Both the position numbers and the translations under genes were made by a program. From Epiperipatus broadwayi (taxonomy: Eukaryota > Onychophora > Udeonychophora > Euonychophora > Peripatidae): 64,000 nucleotides of DNA. Below are positions 1 to 12,099 of the stretch, in pieces. The first letter of the stretch is position 1, and each line of letters begins with the position of its first letter. The notes beneath the pieces are model-generated. The model had not been told where the DNA came from. It ran no database searches and worked only from the letters and a program-made list of their open reading frames with translations. The stretch spans positions 7,357,594 to 7,421,593 of the forward strand of contig JAQFVV010012416.1 of the NCBI GenBank assembly GCA_028023455.1, written 5' to 3'.

Positions 1-480
1 TGGTAGAAATAATTTAATACTAAAAGGAAATATACCTATGTGTTTGAAAAGAAAGGTTATTAATAAATGTGTTTACGGATCTGAGACTTGGACACTTAAT
101 CGAAGAGCAATATAGAGATTTCAGACTACACAAAGAAGTATGGAGAGATGCATGTTATGAGCGACAAGAAGAGATAGAAAATGCAATATATGGGTAAGAG
201 AACAAACCGGTGTTATTGACCTCATTGAAAAAATTAAAAGAATGACGTGAACTTGGGCTGGACATACTGCTAGAAGAGATGATAATATATGGACAATTGA
301 AATCTTAAACTGAATTCCAAGAGATTGTAAAAAACCCAGAAGAGACCAAGATGATTGAATGAAATAAGAAAGTGTGCAAGGATGATGTGGAGAAGAGAAG
401 CTAAAGATAGGTAGGAGAAGATGGATTGAACTTGGAGAGACCTTCATCCTGCAGTGGATTGATAATAGTTGATGATGATG
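1..480 (+). pseudogene. RTE-type LINE, C-terminal end of ORF2 and 3' tail (decayed)
   Basis: The plus strand reads as the C-terminal domain of an RTE-type non-LTR retrotransposon ORF2: YGSETWTLN near 75-105, then QRSMER, RRDR, a WAGHTARRDD segment near 255-285, and a R-P-R-R-rich stretch before RRRWIELGE. In-frame stops (for example TAG after RRAI, TGA after CML, TGA before TWAGH) show it is dead. After the coding remnant the sequence passes into GATGATGATGATAT (about 470-484), like the short tandem tail typical of RTE 3' ends. The left part is cut by the window edge, so the reverse transcriptase and endonuclease domains are not seen. RTE assignment is from family knowledge; the motif matches are visible in the sequence. 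Confidence 0.8.
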
Positions 481-484
481 ATAT

Positions 485-905
485 TAATCTTTATTTATAT
501 TTAAAGATATATCTTATTAAAAATTTAAATAATAATCTATAGCTGAATAAAATGAACATTTATAATTATTAATGTACTTTCTAAGAAGTACAACCAGGAT
601 ATGTCACACTCGGAAATTGAAATGTAGATAATATAAATTTATTTGCTATTATAACAGAAACTTTTTTATTCTTTGGAAAATATTGTTTCCATATACTTTT
701 TTTAAAATATATAAAAAACAAACCATTCATTTTAACTCTTTTTTAAACTTGTTTTTCATTGAACTAGATTCTGTAAATATTTTTTTTTTATATATGAACA
801 AAATATGTGACATATTTCCACATACACTAATATTTCAAATATTTATTAAATTAATTAATATTTATAAAAATATATCTTAAAAATAAAAATCTGTGTTTTA
901 GTATT
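485..905. other. AT-rich spacer
   Basis: No gene, splice-flanked frame or repeat boundary that I can support; short chance open frames only. Confidence 0.5.
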
Positions 906-909
906 ATGT

Positions 910-1318
910 GTTTTAATTAGAGGGATTTGAAAACAGACTTTCAAGCTCCTCCCTTCAATTATCCATTCTCTATAATCGATGTACATGACCACATACATGT
1001 GAAAAAGATAAATAATCTTCACTATATGTATTTCATACTGACCCAGCACTCATCAGTTGGTCCAATCATAATCTTCCACACACACACATATATATATATA
1101 TATAATATCAGTGCTCAGATAATACTGAGATAGCAAATATGTGGGAGATGATGACCTGAAACAATTGATGAGTACTGGTTCAACACGAAATATGTATATT
1201 GGAGATCTTATCTTTTTTACATATATGTGGTCATATGTATCGGTTATATAAGATGGAATGAAAACCTGAAGAGAGTTTGAAAGTCTGTGTTCAAATCCCC
1301 TCCAATTACATCTAAAGT
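910..1318. repeat. Fold-back element, family A (palindromic)
   Basis: A large imperfect palindrome. The left arm contains GACTTTCAAGC, a CCACATACATGTGAAAAAG block and CATCAGTTG; the right arm returns CAATTGATGAG, a TTTTTTACATATATGTGG block and GAGTTTGAAAGTCTG. The loop holds a CACACA-TATATA microsatellite (1078-1103). Related half-units occur at 18236-18440, 18847-19062 (inverted to each other) and 21870-22110. No coding capacity seen. Confidence 0.75.
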
Positions 1319-1329
1319 TCACTAAATGC

Positions 1330-2757
1330 ATTATACTTGCATTTAAATATTATATGTTTTATATATTTTAGAAGTTTGGTGTTTTTGTGTTTTTTTTTTC
1401 AAATATTAATTTTTGAAATATTAACCTTTTTTATATATTAAATAAATCAAAAGTGAATATATGTGGAAATAATATATAACATATTTTGGTGGGGAAAAAT
1501 TTACAGGATTAAGTTCAATAAAAAAAAAAAAAACATGTTTGTGAAAGAATCAAAAGGATGTTTTGTTTTTTTTTATACATTACTAACTATTAATGCTGAA
1601 TTAAGTTTGAAAAGAAGAAGAAACAGTATTGGAAATTATTAAATATAGCAGGATCAAGTTGCACATTTATGGTATGGGTAACATGAAGTAAACATAATTT
1701 GGAATAATATATTGCACATTACACTTTAGATTTACAAAATATTTTTGTATATATACATAGGGTTCCTGACTTATATAAATAATTATTAGTGCATATTCTT
1801 AAACTGAATTATATAAGCTTAGAATAACATATAATTTATATATGCAGATGGGGCCTTTGCTTTACATATATATATATATCAGTCCATGCCCCTATATATA
1901 ATATGAAATATATGCAATTTGAAAAAAAGAATTATATATTGTATAGAAAAATGCTTTAATAATAATAATAATAATGAAATGACTATTTAGGGACAATCAT
2001 CTTTTTAAAAATTAACAAACAAAAAAAATGAAATAAAAACCAATATAAAATATACATAGGAAGTTAGGGGAATTTTTACATAAGTACAAAACAGCCCAAT
2101 TAAGATTTTACATAAGTCAGAACTCTTCAGTATACAAAATTGTAAAATCTCACTAGTATCATATTTTTCTTCAAAATATTATAATTATTCTTTTTGTATC
2201 GGAGGGGATTTTTCTAAATAAGAAATAATTAAAAACTTGAATCAATTTTTGATATTTTACATATAATAATACTTTGCCAGCAATCTTATGACATTTCCAT
2301 TTGCTTACTATTCGTTTTAAGAATTCACAGGGCAATGAATGCTTGCTTAAAAGAATGGATAAATACAAGTACAATGTTTTTTATTTCTTTTAGAATTAAA
2401 ATACATTTTAGACATTTTAATTTAATTATTTCCAAGACCATGAGTAGAAAAGATCGATTATGTAACAATTCTTTCTTTTTTTATGAAGTTCAAATAATAA
2501 ATTGATTAAATAAATAATACAGAAATAATGTATAAAAAAATTTTTTTTAAAAAAAATAATGCTTTTATGTAAACAGTACTGACTGACTAAAAAGTATAAT
2601 CTGATTAAAAAGTAGTAGGGGGAAAAAACTGTATTTAGGTTTTTTTTGCCATTCTTGGAAACTCTTAAAAATCTAGATTTGCAGGAATATTATCATTTCA
2701 AAAAGCCATTTGAGGCTCAAATAAATCATAATAATAGAGATTTTAAAAAAAATTATA
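1330..2757. other. AT-rich spacer with microsatellites
   Basis: Homopolymer A and T runs, short TA tracts (about 1868-1881) and an AAT run (about 1959-1975). I see no supported gene. Confidence 0.5.
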
Positions 2758-3044
2758 TTAAATGCTTTTATTGACTGTGTGTATTAAAAAGAAATAAAAT
2801 AATCATTTCTTCAACCACAATTGGAGTTTTTTAGATTTAACTTGAAATAAAATCATGGGGGGTCAATAAATTAATTAAATCAATCCTTAGGTCTGATCCA
2901 AAAATTAATTAAGTCAATTCTTTGATTTAATTAATTTCTGGAACCCCTATGCTTTTATTTCAAGTTAAATCTAAAAATTCCAATTGTGATTGAAGAAACA
3001 ATTATTTTATTTCTTTTTAATACCCAATCAATAAAAGCATTTAA
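2758..3044. repeat. Palindromic MITE-like element, family C
   Basis: Near-complete palindrome. It opens TTAAATGCTTTTATTGACTG and closes with the complement CAATCAATAAAAGCATTTAA. Inside, TTTAACTTGAAATAAAA pairs with TTTTATTTCAAGTTAAA, and AATTAATTAAATCAA pairs with TTGATTTAATTAATT. No open frame. A shorter relative lies at 36419-36600. The whole element could fold into one hairpin of about 140 bp per arm. Confidence 0.75.
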
Positions 3045-3505
3045 TATTTTTTTTTTAAATTATCTATTATTTTTAAAATTTTTAGTATTGGCACATTTAT
3101 TGAAAATGTAAAACTATATCATACTTTAAAATAACTGAATACTTATAGTAGATATTTATAATCAATAAATATTTCTGCTATGAAGTTAAAATGTATTATT
3201 ATTATTACATAATAATACATATACATTAACAGTTTAAATTAGTTTTTAAAATGTTATTAAATTAAAAGTAAAAAAAAAAATTCAAACTGCCCTCTTGTGA
3301 CCATTATTTAAATCAAATGAAAATTCTAAGAATAACTGTTAACTGCGAAACATGAAATTATTGAATGTTTTTCATATTTTTCCTGTACTCTGTTCCATAT
3401 CCATCAAACTAGTTGACATATTGAAAAGTTAAGTGTTTCAAATGGATTAAGGTGTTATAACTTAGTTATATATCAATTTTCAAGAACTTCTATTGAATTT
3501 AAATA
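3045..3505. other. AT-rich spacer
   Basis: No supported gene or element boundary; short ATT repeat near 3195-3207. Confidence 0.5.
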
Positions 3506-4474
3506 CACCTGGGTCTTGTTTTATGCGGATTATTTTAATGTGATTTTGAAGTTATGCGATTCATGTTTCTTTTTAATATCTTTCATAATTCACTATATTT
3601 ATTAGATATCAAGAAATTTAAATTATTAATAACTTATTTTCACTGGAATTTTTTTTTTTAAAAATATAACGTTATATTAGCAGCTAACATGAATATGGCC
3701 TGAAGCAGTATTTAGATTGTTAGCTTCTATGTAAATAATATATTTATACTAATGAGTAAATAATAATAATAGATTTATACTTACATATAAAAATATTGCA
3801 ATAAATATTCAAAAAATTTAAACTTTTAAAATGTACTTTGTTATATATAACAGAAATGAATAATCTTTTAGATTTTTAAAATAAAAAAACCAAGATTTTA
3901 TAAACAGAAAATAATCTTTCTGGTGATAATGTATAATATTTTGTTTTGATTGCGATTTCATTTTTTTAATATAGAAACAGAAAACCATTAACACAGCATA
4001 AGACAAAAAGTGGCGCTAGTTGTACATCATATCATGAATAAAAATAAAGTGGCTAACATGTTTCTCTGGGCATAATTCCTGAGAGATTCTTGACTCTGTT
4101 TAAGAAGAAGCTACAATACATCACATTGAGTCCAATTTCTTACCAGTTTACAAACGAACACTAGTGATAATGATTAAAATATGTATGAAAAATGTAAAGT
4201 TAAATACTGTAGTAATAAAAAAAGGAAAAAAAGTTTGTCTTGTATTAATTTTTTTCAAATATTTGAAATTTTTTATTCATCATACTTTAATTGCTTATTT
4301 TTTTAATGTGAATTTTAAAGTAATTCTTCCTTGTTGCTTTGCTTTTATGTGAATTCTGAAAATTACAGCACCCATCCCCCATTTTTCAAGGTAAGTCAAG
4401 TCTATTTTTGTGTGATTTTTTTTAATGCGGGTTTTCTGTGGAACCTATCTACCGCATAAAACGAGACCCATGTG
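3506..4474 (-). mobile_element. Tigger/pogo-like DNA transposon, deleted copy 1
   Basis: The element has terminal inverted repeats (CACCTGGGTCTTGTTTTATG at the left; ATAAAACGAGACCCATGTG at the right) flanked by TA on both sides, as expected for Tc1/mariner/pogo-type insertion. It is in the opposite orientation to copies at 31291-32801 and 37031-38170: its left end matches their right end, including CGATTCATGTTTC. About 970 bp long, with no usable open frame, so non-autonomous. The Tigger assignment rests on the transposase remnant in the 31.3-kb copy. Confidence 0.8.
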
Positions 4475-5079
4475 TATATTGAACCTTGATTAAAAATTTC
4501 ATTCTAACTCGAAAAAGATCAAAAGTTAACAAACAAATAGATTTTCCAAAATCAATTAAAGCATTTAAAAATCAAGAAGACTTCAAATGCTTTTATGAGA
4601 CAACAATATAAATTTCCAATTGTTTTATAACAAGTCAAAATTCTTAAGATTTCTGATATTTTCCAAGAATGACAAGAAAAATTGACCAAGATTCAGTTTT
4701 TTCCTACTTTTTAATCAGTCAGATTACTTTGTTATTTTTCTACTTTTTAAATGGCTAGTACTGTTTGCATAAAAGCATTATTTAAGAAAAAAATTTCAAA
4801 AATGTGGACATTCAGACAGAAACATACACAGACACGGTAAATTAATAAAAAAGCATACAAAAAGCCAATATTGTGTTATATCACATTTATAAAAATAACA
4901 ATAAACAAGTATTCAACTAAAAATTCTGAAGAATAATATTGTACTTATGTATATATAAAATATCCTTAGTATATATGATAATATCTGTTTCTGTGCTTTT
5001 CTCAACTAACAATTTTTCTTGATTTGAAAATGTCAATGAATAATAAATAGTAGTAGATTTTCCTTCTAGGAAGTCTCTG
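4475..5079. other. AT-rich spacer
   Basis: No gene supported. A diverged fragment resembling nearby AT-rich spacer at 2570-2700 occurs around 4550-4790 in inverted sense (for example ACTTTTTAATCAGTCAGATT against AATCTGATTAAAAAGT). Confidence 0.4.
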
Positions 5080-5560
5080 TATTAAATCCAATTACTTACT
5101 CTACACCATAGTTTATCTTCTCCATAACTTATCAGTAAATTTTCTTATCCCATTCATTCATTGCAAATGATATTTCTTTCTGGTTCTTTTACAAATTCTT
5201 GGAATTCCGTTTAAGACTTTTGGTATCCATTTCTTGTTAACTCTTCCAGTGATATATCCAATTCAGCTCCATTTCAGTTTTCAAATTCTTGCAGTGATAT
5301 CACTAATTGTTTGTTCTCTCTTCCTATGCATTTCACCTTCCTATAGTGTCTATAGTCTTAATGTTGTTATTCTATTAAATGTCCATTAAGACTCATGTCG
5401 AAAATATTTCCATTTAATATCACCTTATTTCTATCAAAAGAACTCCAAGTTTAATTCCATGATTGATTTCATCCATTATGTTTCTATCCATATTAATAAT
5501 CTGTCCATAGTTGATAATTCTTCCAGTATATACCATTAATATTTTCTTTTAAAAAAACTT
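5080..5560 (-). pseudogene. RTE-type LINE ORF2 C-terminal remnant
   Basis: Read on the minus strand, this segment gives NYGQIINMD, an INHGIKLG stretch, then KWSWIGYITGR followed by RKWIPKVLNGIPR, the same order of blocks as in RTE-type ORF2 C-termini (compare WAGHTARR and LNxIPR in the remnant at 1-480). Several frame changes and stops are present. It is an independent, older insertion in the opposite orientation. No 5' domains or target duplication found. Confidence 0.6.
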
Positions 5561-7049
5561 TAACATCCTTTACAAACTTTAAATGTTTTACTGACTGTAT
5601 GTATTATGCTTCATCACTTTTGTAAATATTCATTAAAGTGAAACAGTTCATGGGTTTTGTTTTATCGTGATGTAATTTTCTTGTATTAATTAAAGCTTCA
5701 AAAATTACTATTCAATAATAGATTTATTTAACAACTTAACTAAAGATAATAATTCCTTTGGCATTTTATATATATATATATATAATTGTTACTTTGGCAT
5801 TTTATATATATATATATATATTGTAAACAGTTAACAAATCAATGTCATATAATTTACAATTTTTTTAAAAAAACTATTAAAGAGACTTTTGATAGAAGCA
5901 TGATTGATAAATATGCTTGCTCTAAAATCCATATATTCTACTTAATACAATAATTAAATAAATACTAAAATATAATATAAAAATGAAATTTTTACTTAGA
6001 CTTTGGTTTGTGATGGTGGCACTTTAGAAGCAATTATACAGTGGACTATTTCCTTCAACATCTTTAGAAAAATTCAAACTTTGTTAAGTTTTTCAAATAC
6101 ATTCAACTATTAGTAATAGTTCATATGTTAGTATATAATATATTTTGTGTGCTATCATTTTCTCTTCTTCAAGTGAAGTTGGTCTGATTATTGATAGTAT
6201 TAGCATGGCCTTTAAATTCATGATTACTGAATTTAAGATGACACTCTAACCAATTAGACTCTTCTGCCAAAGAAAACAGTTATGTGTTCAACTTGCAATA
6301 AAAATATAATATTGCAAATGGCATGTTTTTAATGCAAAACTCATGCACTGAACAAATTAAATGTCTTTATGCATATTTAACATGCCATGATGATTGACAT
6401 AAAAGTATCCAGATACTCAATGTTTCTAAATTAAAGGGTACTGGATTAACTGTATTATACTTTTATTTATCTTTACCATAATATTTCAAAGTGCTATTAG
6501 ATATGTCAATGCAATACTATCAGTTGATGAAGGTTAATAACACCAGAAAACATTTTAGGATCTTGAATACAGCATTACCATTTAATGTCCAATGATTAAT
6601 CAGATGTACTATAGATTGTGCTGGAATAAAAAAAAATAAAAGTAAATTACTGTTCCTAGTGTTGAAAGTAAAATGAAAAATTAATTGAAATTCATTCTTA
6701 TCATCATGAGATTGTGTGACTTTTAAATCATGCATTTATTACCATCCTATTTTCGCACAAAATTGTCTCCATTTCTGATTTTCATTATATAATCAATTTT
6801 GCAATCGTTTGTGATTATCATATCTTTGTCATTAGATAATCAACAGGTATGTGACCCGTAGAATCATTTAAGATAGCTTTTAGTCTCAACCCCCTATCAT
6901 TTTTTACTAATTACTTTATAGGACTCTTCTCTCTCTTAAATTTCAAACTGTACCTCTATAGCCTTTTACCACCAGAAGAGTAAATCCCTATTCTCTCTTC
7001 ATATTTTCATTTCATAACTGACCTATCTGATTCTGAATAAGGATGTAAC
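5561..7049. other. AT-rich spacer with short tandem duplication
   Basis: At about 5755-5822 the unit TTTGGCATTTTATATATATA is duplicated head to tail. The remainder (5823-7049) shows no supported gene. Confidence 0.5.
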
Positions 7050-7068
7050 AAAATTTTAAGGATTAAAC

Positions 7069-7374
7069 CACTAAACATCACATGATTACCATTTCTTATA
7101 CTTGCTCATAACTATTATTAAAATAGGCAAAACTCTCCATACAATAGTGCCACTTAGTGCAAGCCAGAGTAATCAATGGATGCCAGAAGGCATGTGGTGC
7201 AGTGCTCTCAGATCCAAGGCTCCTCTCTGATGAAAGCCACAAGCTAGAAACTAGTCTGGGGGTATTGGATGAGTAGGCACTAGATAGAGATTTTATGCAC
7301 AAACCTTCTGGTATCCATTGAATACTCTGGCTTGCACTGAGTGGCATTACTGTACAGAGAGTTTTGTCTGTTTT
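7069..7374. mobile_element. Palindromic retroposon-like element, family B, copy 1
   Basis: A 306-bp palindromic element. Left arm: AAAACTCTCCATACAATAGT, GCAAGCCAGAG, CCAATGG-type blocks; right arm returns CTCTGGCTTGC and ACTGTACAGAGAGTTTTG. It is flanked by a 19-bp direct repeat, left at 7050-7068 and right at 7375-7393 (AAAATTTTAAGGATTWAAC, one mismatch). The left end carries a short non-palindromic extension (CTAAACATCACATGATTACC) that is shared with the copy at 52509. Such long target duplications are usual for LINE-driven retroposition and not for hairpin DNA transposons. No coding capacity. Confidence 0.75.
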
Positions 7375-7619
7375 AAAATTTTAAGGATTTAACACATATC
7401 TCATTATCATTCTACCTAGAATAAAAAAATTTGAGAGTAATTTTTTTTTTTCATATCAGCTATACAATTAATTCCTTTTTACATAAATTAAATTGCAAAA
7501 GCTTATTGCAGCCAAAGACTATTTCCAAGAACTCTTCATCTTAGAAAAATAGTAAAAAAGAATGAAGTACTTTGCTTGGCTTTTCAATTCCAAGTGGAGA
7601 GATTCCAGGTGAAGAAAGT

Positions 7620-7835
7620 TTGAGTAGATTCCTTCTCTTTTTTAATCTTCTCGCTTGGACACTCATTTGGTGATCAATACTGAATGATTAGCTAGGTTAA
7701 CTAAGAGCTAGTTATATTTAAAAACATCCCAAGTCTGACAGAAACTTGACCATATTTTCAAGTTTTACCTGGTTAGCATTCGAACCCAGGTCCTGATATG
7801 GTAAAGATATTCTACTACTGCACCACTTGATTCAT
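7620..7835 (-). repeat. tRNA-derived SINE, reverse orientation
   Basis: On the minus strand the 5' end shows an A-box-like AGTGGTGCAGTAGTAGA and, about 35 bases later, a good B box (GGGTTCGAATGC), the internal RNA polymerase III promoter of tRNA-derived SINEs. The body then runs toward lower coordinates through CTTGGGATG to about 7620. No complete tRNA cloverleaf is preserved, so this is a SINE and not a tRNA gene. Confidence 0.6.
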
Positions 7836-7839
7836 ATGA

Positions 7840-9340
7840 TATTATAAATTAGATATTATTTATGTATAATGTAATTATATACCACTTACAGATATTTAAG
7901 ATATTAATTTAATCATTTTCCTAAATGAATAGTTTTCAGTATGGAATGATAAAATAATTTTAATCTAAATATAATGATAAGTAAATTATAATATGTATAG
8001 TTTCATATCTCCTAGCTATTTGATTTTGTTTTAATATTATTACTGGTTGCTATCAAATCAATATTGATTCCTTGTTTTTACATAAAAATAATTTTCCAAA
8101 ATGTCCTTATCATCTGTTCAGTTTTTCAGGCTACTTAAGTCATGTGCCATAATGAAGGAGACCTTTTACCTGTTCTTCTTTCATCATTAACATCTAACAG
8201 TATATACTTTTCTAAAGAATTAGATCATCTCATATGTTTGTTTTATGTTTCAAATGAGAATTGAATTTAATATAATCAAATATCAATTACTTCATTTTTG
8301 TAGCAAATATGATCTCTCTTGCACTTTATATTTATATATAAACTAAGTAATTAAATGATAAATTCCATATGCTGCTTTAATTTCAAGACATTAGCCTCTT
8401 TATCAAATTGATAACAACATAGTAGAAATTAGTTCTGCTAGATGAGATTGTGTTGAATCCCCCCCCCCCCATTAACATCTAAGCCTGATTTTTGAATCAG
8501 CCTTAATAAAATCATTTGTCAAACTGAATGGACCTAGTATACATAAATAATTATTTATGCATATAACCAAATGAATTCGTAGCAGTCCTTGATTGCCCTC
8601 CATAATTTCATAAGCTATCATTTTAGTAAAAAAGATATCAGACTACCCAACCCTCTCACTATACATATAATATTGGAATAAATCTCTGACCATGGGGTGA
8701 GGTAGAAGTTTAAACATTTTAATCTCCCCATCACAAACAACAGCGTGACATTTTATTTAAATACCATGATTGTATGCTGGTTAGTTTTAAAGCTTGAAAA
8801 TATAAATATATTATCAAATTCTAATTTATATATATATTTTATAACATATAATACAAACTAATTTAATTTGTTTTTTTTTTTTAAGAAACTGCTACACTGA
8901 ATAACAGTAAAATGCGTTTACTCTTTAAATGATTTATGCATTACTATTATGAATATTTTATATGTACGATCATATTGTTTAGTTATTTACTTTTGTTGAC
9001 TTTATTATAAATAAAGTCATTAAGTTGAAATTTATTTTACCTATCTTCTTCCTTATAATCCACATATAGTTACAAGAAATATAGATTAAACAACTGTGAC
9101 CTTTTTAAAGATACGTTCATCCCCTTTTCAAAAAGTTGCAGTGAGTGGGCTTACATTAAATAAAATATTTTTCTTTTTATAGTATAGTGATCAAATAAAT
9201 AATATTGTTAGTACTGCTTGGATATTTACATCAATTTGTTTAGATTAAAAAAAATTGCTTATTCTTTTTATATGCATAAGATTGTGATAAATTCAATTGC
9301 GTAGTTTTCAAAAGGAAAGATTCAGTACTTAAGTATTAGA
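7840..9340. other. AT-rich spacer
   Basis: Contains a run of 12 C (8459-8470) next to a B-box-like GTTGAATCC, suggesting a worn SINE end, and TA microsatellites. No gene supported. Confidence 0.45.
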
Positions 9341-9500
9341 CCTGCTGCGACGGCAAAATGCTATACCATTTTTCGGGGGGGGGGACTGTGCCAGGAGAAT
9401 GCGTAATTGTGATTTTTTAATACGGTATTCTGCCATCACAAACACCCCACACACGCGCGCACACTGGAGAAAGGTACGACATCACCGTCACAAACCTGGG
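9341..9500. other. Local GC-richer island
   Basis: Stands out from its surroundings by CpG-containing words (CTGCTGCGACGGC, ACACGCGCGCAC) and a run of ten G (9375-9384). No open frame with splice signals. Could be an end of an unrecognised element or a small regulatory segment; I cannot decide. Confidence 0.3.
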
Positions 9501-12055
9501 CAGCAGATATGATGTGTTCAGTATAAAAGTTAAAAACCTTTGTTGTTTATTACACTTATATTTTCATTTTTGTATTATATTTGCTCATTTAAATGATTGT
9601 GTTGGGTAATAAATCTGCTTTAGAATATAGTCTTGGAATAATTCTCTTACTATATGTATTTCAGTATATGCTAGAATGAAGGTATCTTATAATAAATAAA
9701 CTTCTGCAATCAATTGCGTTCATTGTACCCGATTCAATTCCACTAAGTAAGCAGAAATTGTGCATTTTTCAAAAAAAAAAAAACAATTCAAAAAAAATAT
9801 ACTTCTGAAACAAGTTATCTCAAGATTTTTTATCTCACAGCAACTATCTTGCTATCCTATCCAATATCCCCATCTGTGAGGCATTTATTGATTACTAAAG
9901 CTCATAGTAGATAGCTTAAGCAAGATAGAATGTCATTGGATAGGAATTTATTGAGCACTACTGTCTAGTACTTACTGATTCCTAAAACCACGTGACATAA
10001 ATGTGGTGAGAAAAAAAATTGGGTTACTAGAATTTATATAGTTGAGACTTAAATATTATTCAAAAAATACAATTCAGTAAATTATCTCATGAAAGGCCAA
10101 TTAATTCTGAACAAATAATATGTATAAGCACTCCCTCTCCCCAACCCTTTTTCTGTGCTATATGGGTCCCAAGTTTGATCAGTATGTCTAGAGAGATGCA
10201 GACAGGAAATATTTCAGTCAATTTAAATGTAAATAAAATTTACTAGTATTGCTTTCACTTTCCTTCTTTCTTTTAATAACATTTTACTATTTAATATAAT
10301 TAAAAGCATTTCCTAAAACGTAAGTAAATAATATACAGTGGTTTTTAATCTTTCGATTTCTTCAATTCTATCACGGAAAGGGTTATGCACTTACTATGAA
10401 CGAACAACAGAAAATAATTAAGTTTTCAAACATTTCTATTTTTATTTTGGGAAGAAAAAAAATTCTAAGTCAAAAAATAATAACTAAAACAATAATTTTA
10501 AAAAGAGAAAGATTTCGTTATATCTAATTTGGTATTGTCTTCATTTACTTTTTTAAAAATATATATTTTATCTTAAAAACAAACTATTAGGTCAAAAATT
10601 TTTCACAGATAAAATATCCCACTTCACAGATAATTTTTAAAAATATATAAATAAGACTATTTTACCACTAAACTTCGATAGACTATACATTTAAATAAAT
10701 AAATAGTTTTAAAACAAACTTAAAGACCAATGGCAGTGGTAAATTCTCCAACAGAATAAATCAATCTGCAACACATTGCAATACTTTTTAAAAACATATA
10801 AAGAGTCTTCTTTTGGAGTTGATGATCAAAATCCTTGCACAATACATCCCCCAAACCATAGTTTTGCATATGAAACCAATGATTTTACTTGGAAGTGAGT
10901 TTTAATATTATAGTGAGCTTCTTATTAAAGATCACAAATTATGAAACTGCATTACAAATGTGAATGCTAGAGACATTACAGTGATCAACATGCTAGGGCC
11001 ATAAAAGTAAAAGTCTTAGGCTCTTAAATTGGAAAAATGATTAGAAAGTAATCTGTTTACATAGAAAGCATTATAAAATAGAAACAACTAAAACAATGAA
11101 GCTATAACAAAATCAAAAATGGAAAACTTCTACAAATTAATCATAAAAACATTGCTACAATTGCATTTCAACAGATTCATCTTTTCTCTTTTAATATAAT
11201 CATAAAACTCTCAGCATCCCATTTGTCCATGACTAAATACATACTATTCATTGTACGAACATTTTTATTTCAAATTTCTAGCCACCTCTATTGAATATGG
11301 TTCTAATGATAAAAACATCACTTTTAAAGTAAATATGCTTTACATACATCATGTTTATTAATTTCTTATTGCCAACAATTAAACACCATGCAATTTCAAA
11401 ATGAGCTTTTAAAAAAAAAAATCATCTGGAATCAATAACTGGATTTCTTAAAAGAGATATTGATAGAATCTCATCCATCCCTTTTTCCCATGATTGATTT
11501 AACAAACTCATAACAAATGCAACAGGCACTCTTTATCAATGATACAAAAAGCAATTCATTCCTGACAGAAACAAAACCAGAAACACTCTTTATAGTCAAT
11601 ATATATATATGAAATTTTTGGAAATTGCTGATAAAATTATTTCTTCCTGATATTGAAATAGACAGAAAGAAAGAAAAAGACCATGGAAACTTGATAAAAT
11701 CACATCAAAAGATTTTGTTCACTTCCAAACAAACTCAGAAATATTCTTTATAGTCATTAAGGATCTACCAAATATTTAGAAATTTCTGGCAAAATTAGAT
11801 GGAAAGAGATAATAAATAATAAAACATTATGAGATCATACATGCCAAAAAGCTTTGGTAACTTTTATGTAGGCTTGAAGCATGTAGACATACTTATAAAT
11901 GAACTATGACTGTACCTATTAATGAAACTAGACAATATATATCAGATTTCTAAACCAAAATAGGTATAATTAATTAAGTAGAACTTATATTGCTTATAAC
12001 TTCTTTCATATAGACTTTAATGCAAAAAAAAAAAATTTAATAAAACTTCTTTATT
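9501..12055. other. AT-rich spacer with small repeats
   Basis: A short inverted pair (CTATCCTATCCAATA near 9853 and TCATTGGATAGGAA near 9933) and a diverged direct repeat, 11578-11638 and 11738-11797 (both ACTCTTTATAGTCA / ATTCTTTATAGTCA followed by GAAATTT and GCAAAATTA-type words). Nothing coding supported. Confidence 0.5.
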
Positions 12056-12060
12056 TTCCT

Positions 12061-12095
12061 GACAGTTTCGACTGTCCAGCAGTCTTCATCAGAGC
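12061..12095 (-). ncRNA. Hammerhead-ribozyme-like motif
   Basis: On the minus strand the box CTGATGA (plus-strand 12086-12092) is followed by a hairpin GACTG-CTGGA-CAGTC with a perfect 5-bp stem, then GAAA (plus 12066-12069), then CTGTC. That is the order of the two conserved hammerhead core strands around stem II, with GTC as a potential cleavage triplet (12061-12063). Against it: one extra A sits between CTGATGA and stem II, stem I pairing is weak (AG/CT only) and stem III would be minimal. A polyadenylation-type AATAAA follows on the same strand. Likely a relic of a retroelement end; activity is doubtful. Confidence 0.35.
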
Positions 12096-12099
12096 TTTC

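Noticed and set aside
121-447. 108-codon minus-strand open frame
   Set aside because: It is the antisense shadow of the RTE ORF2 remnant, which has the recognisable motifs on the plus strand.
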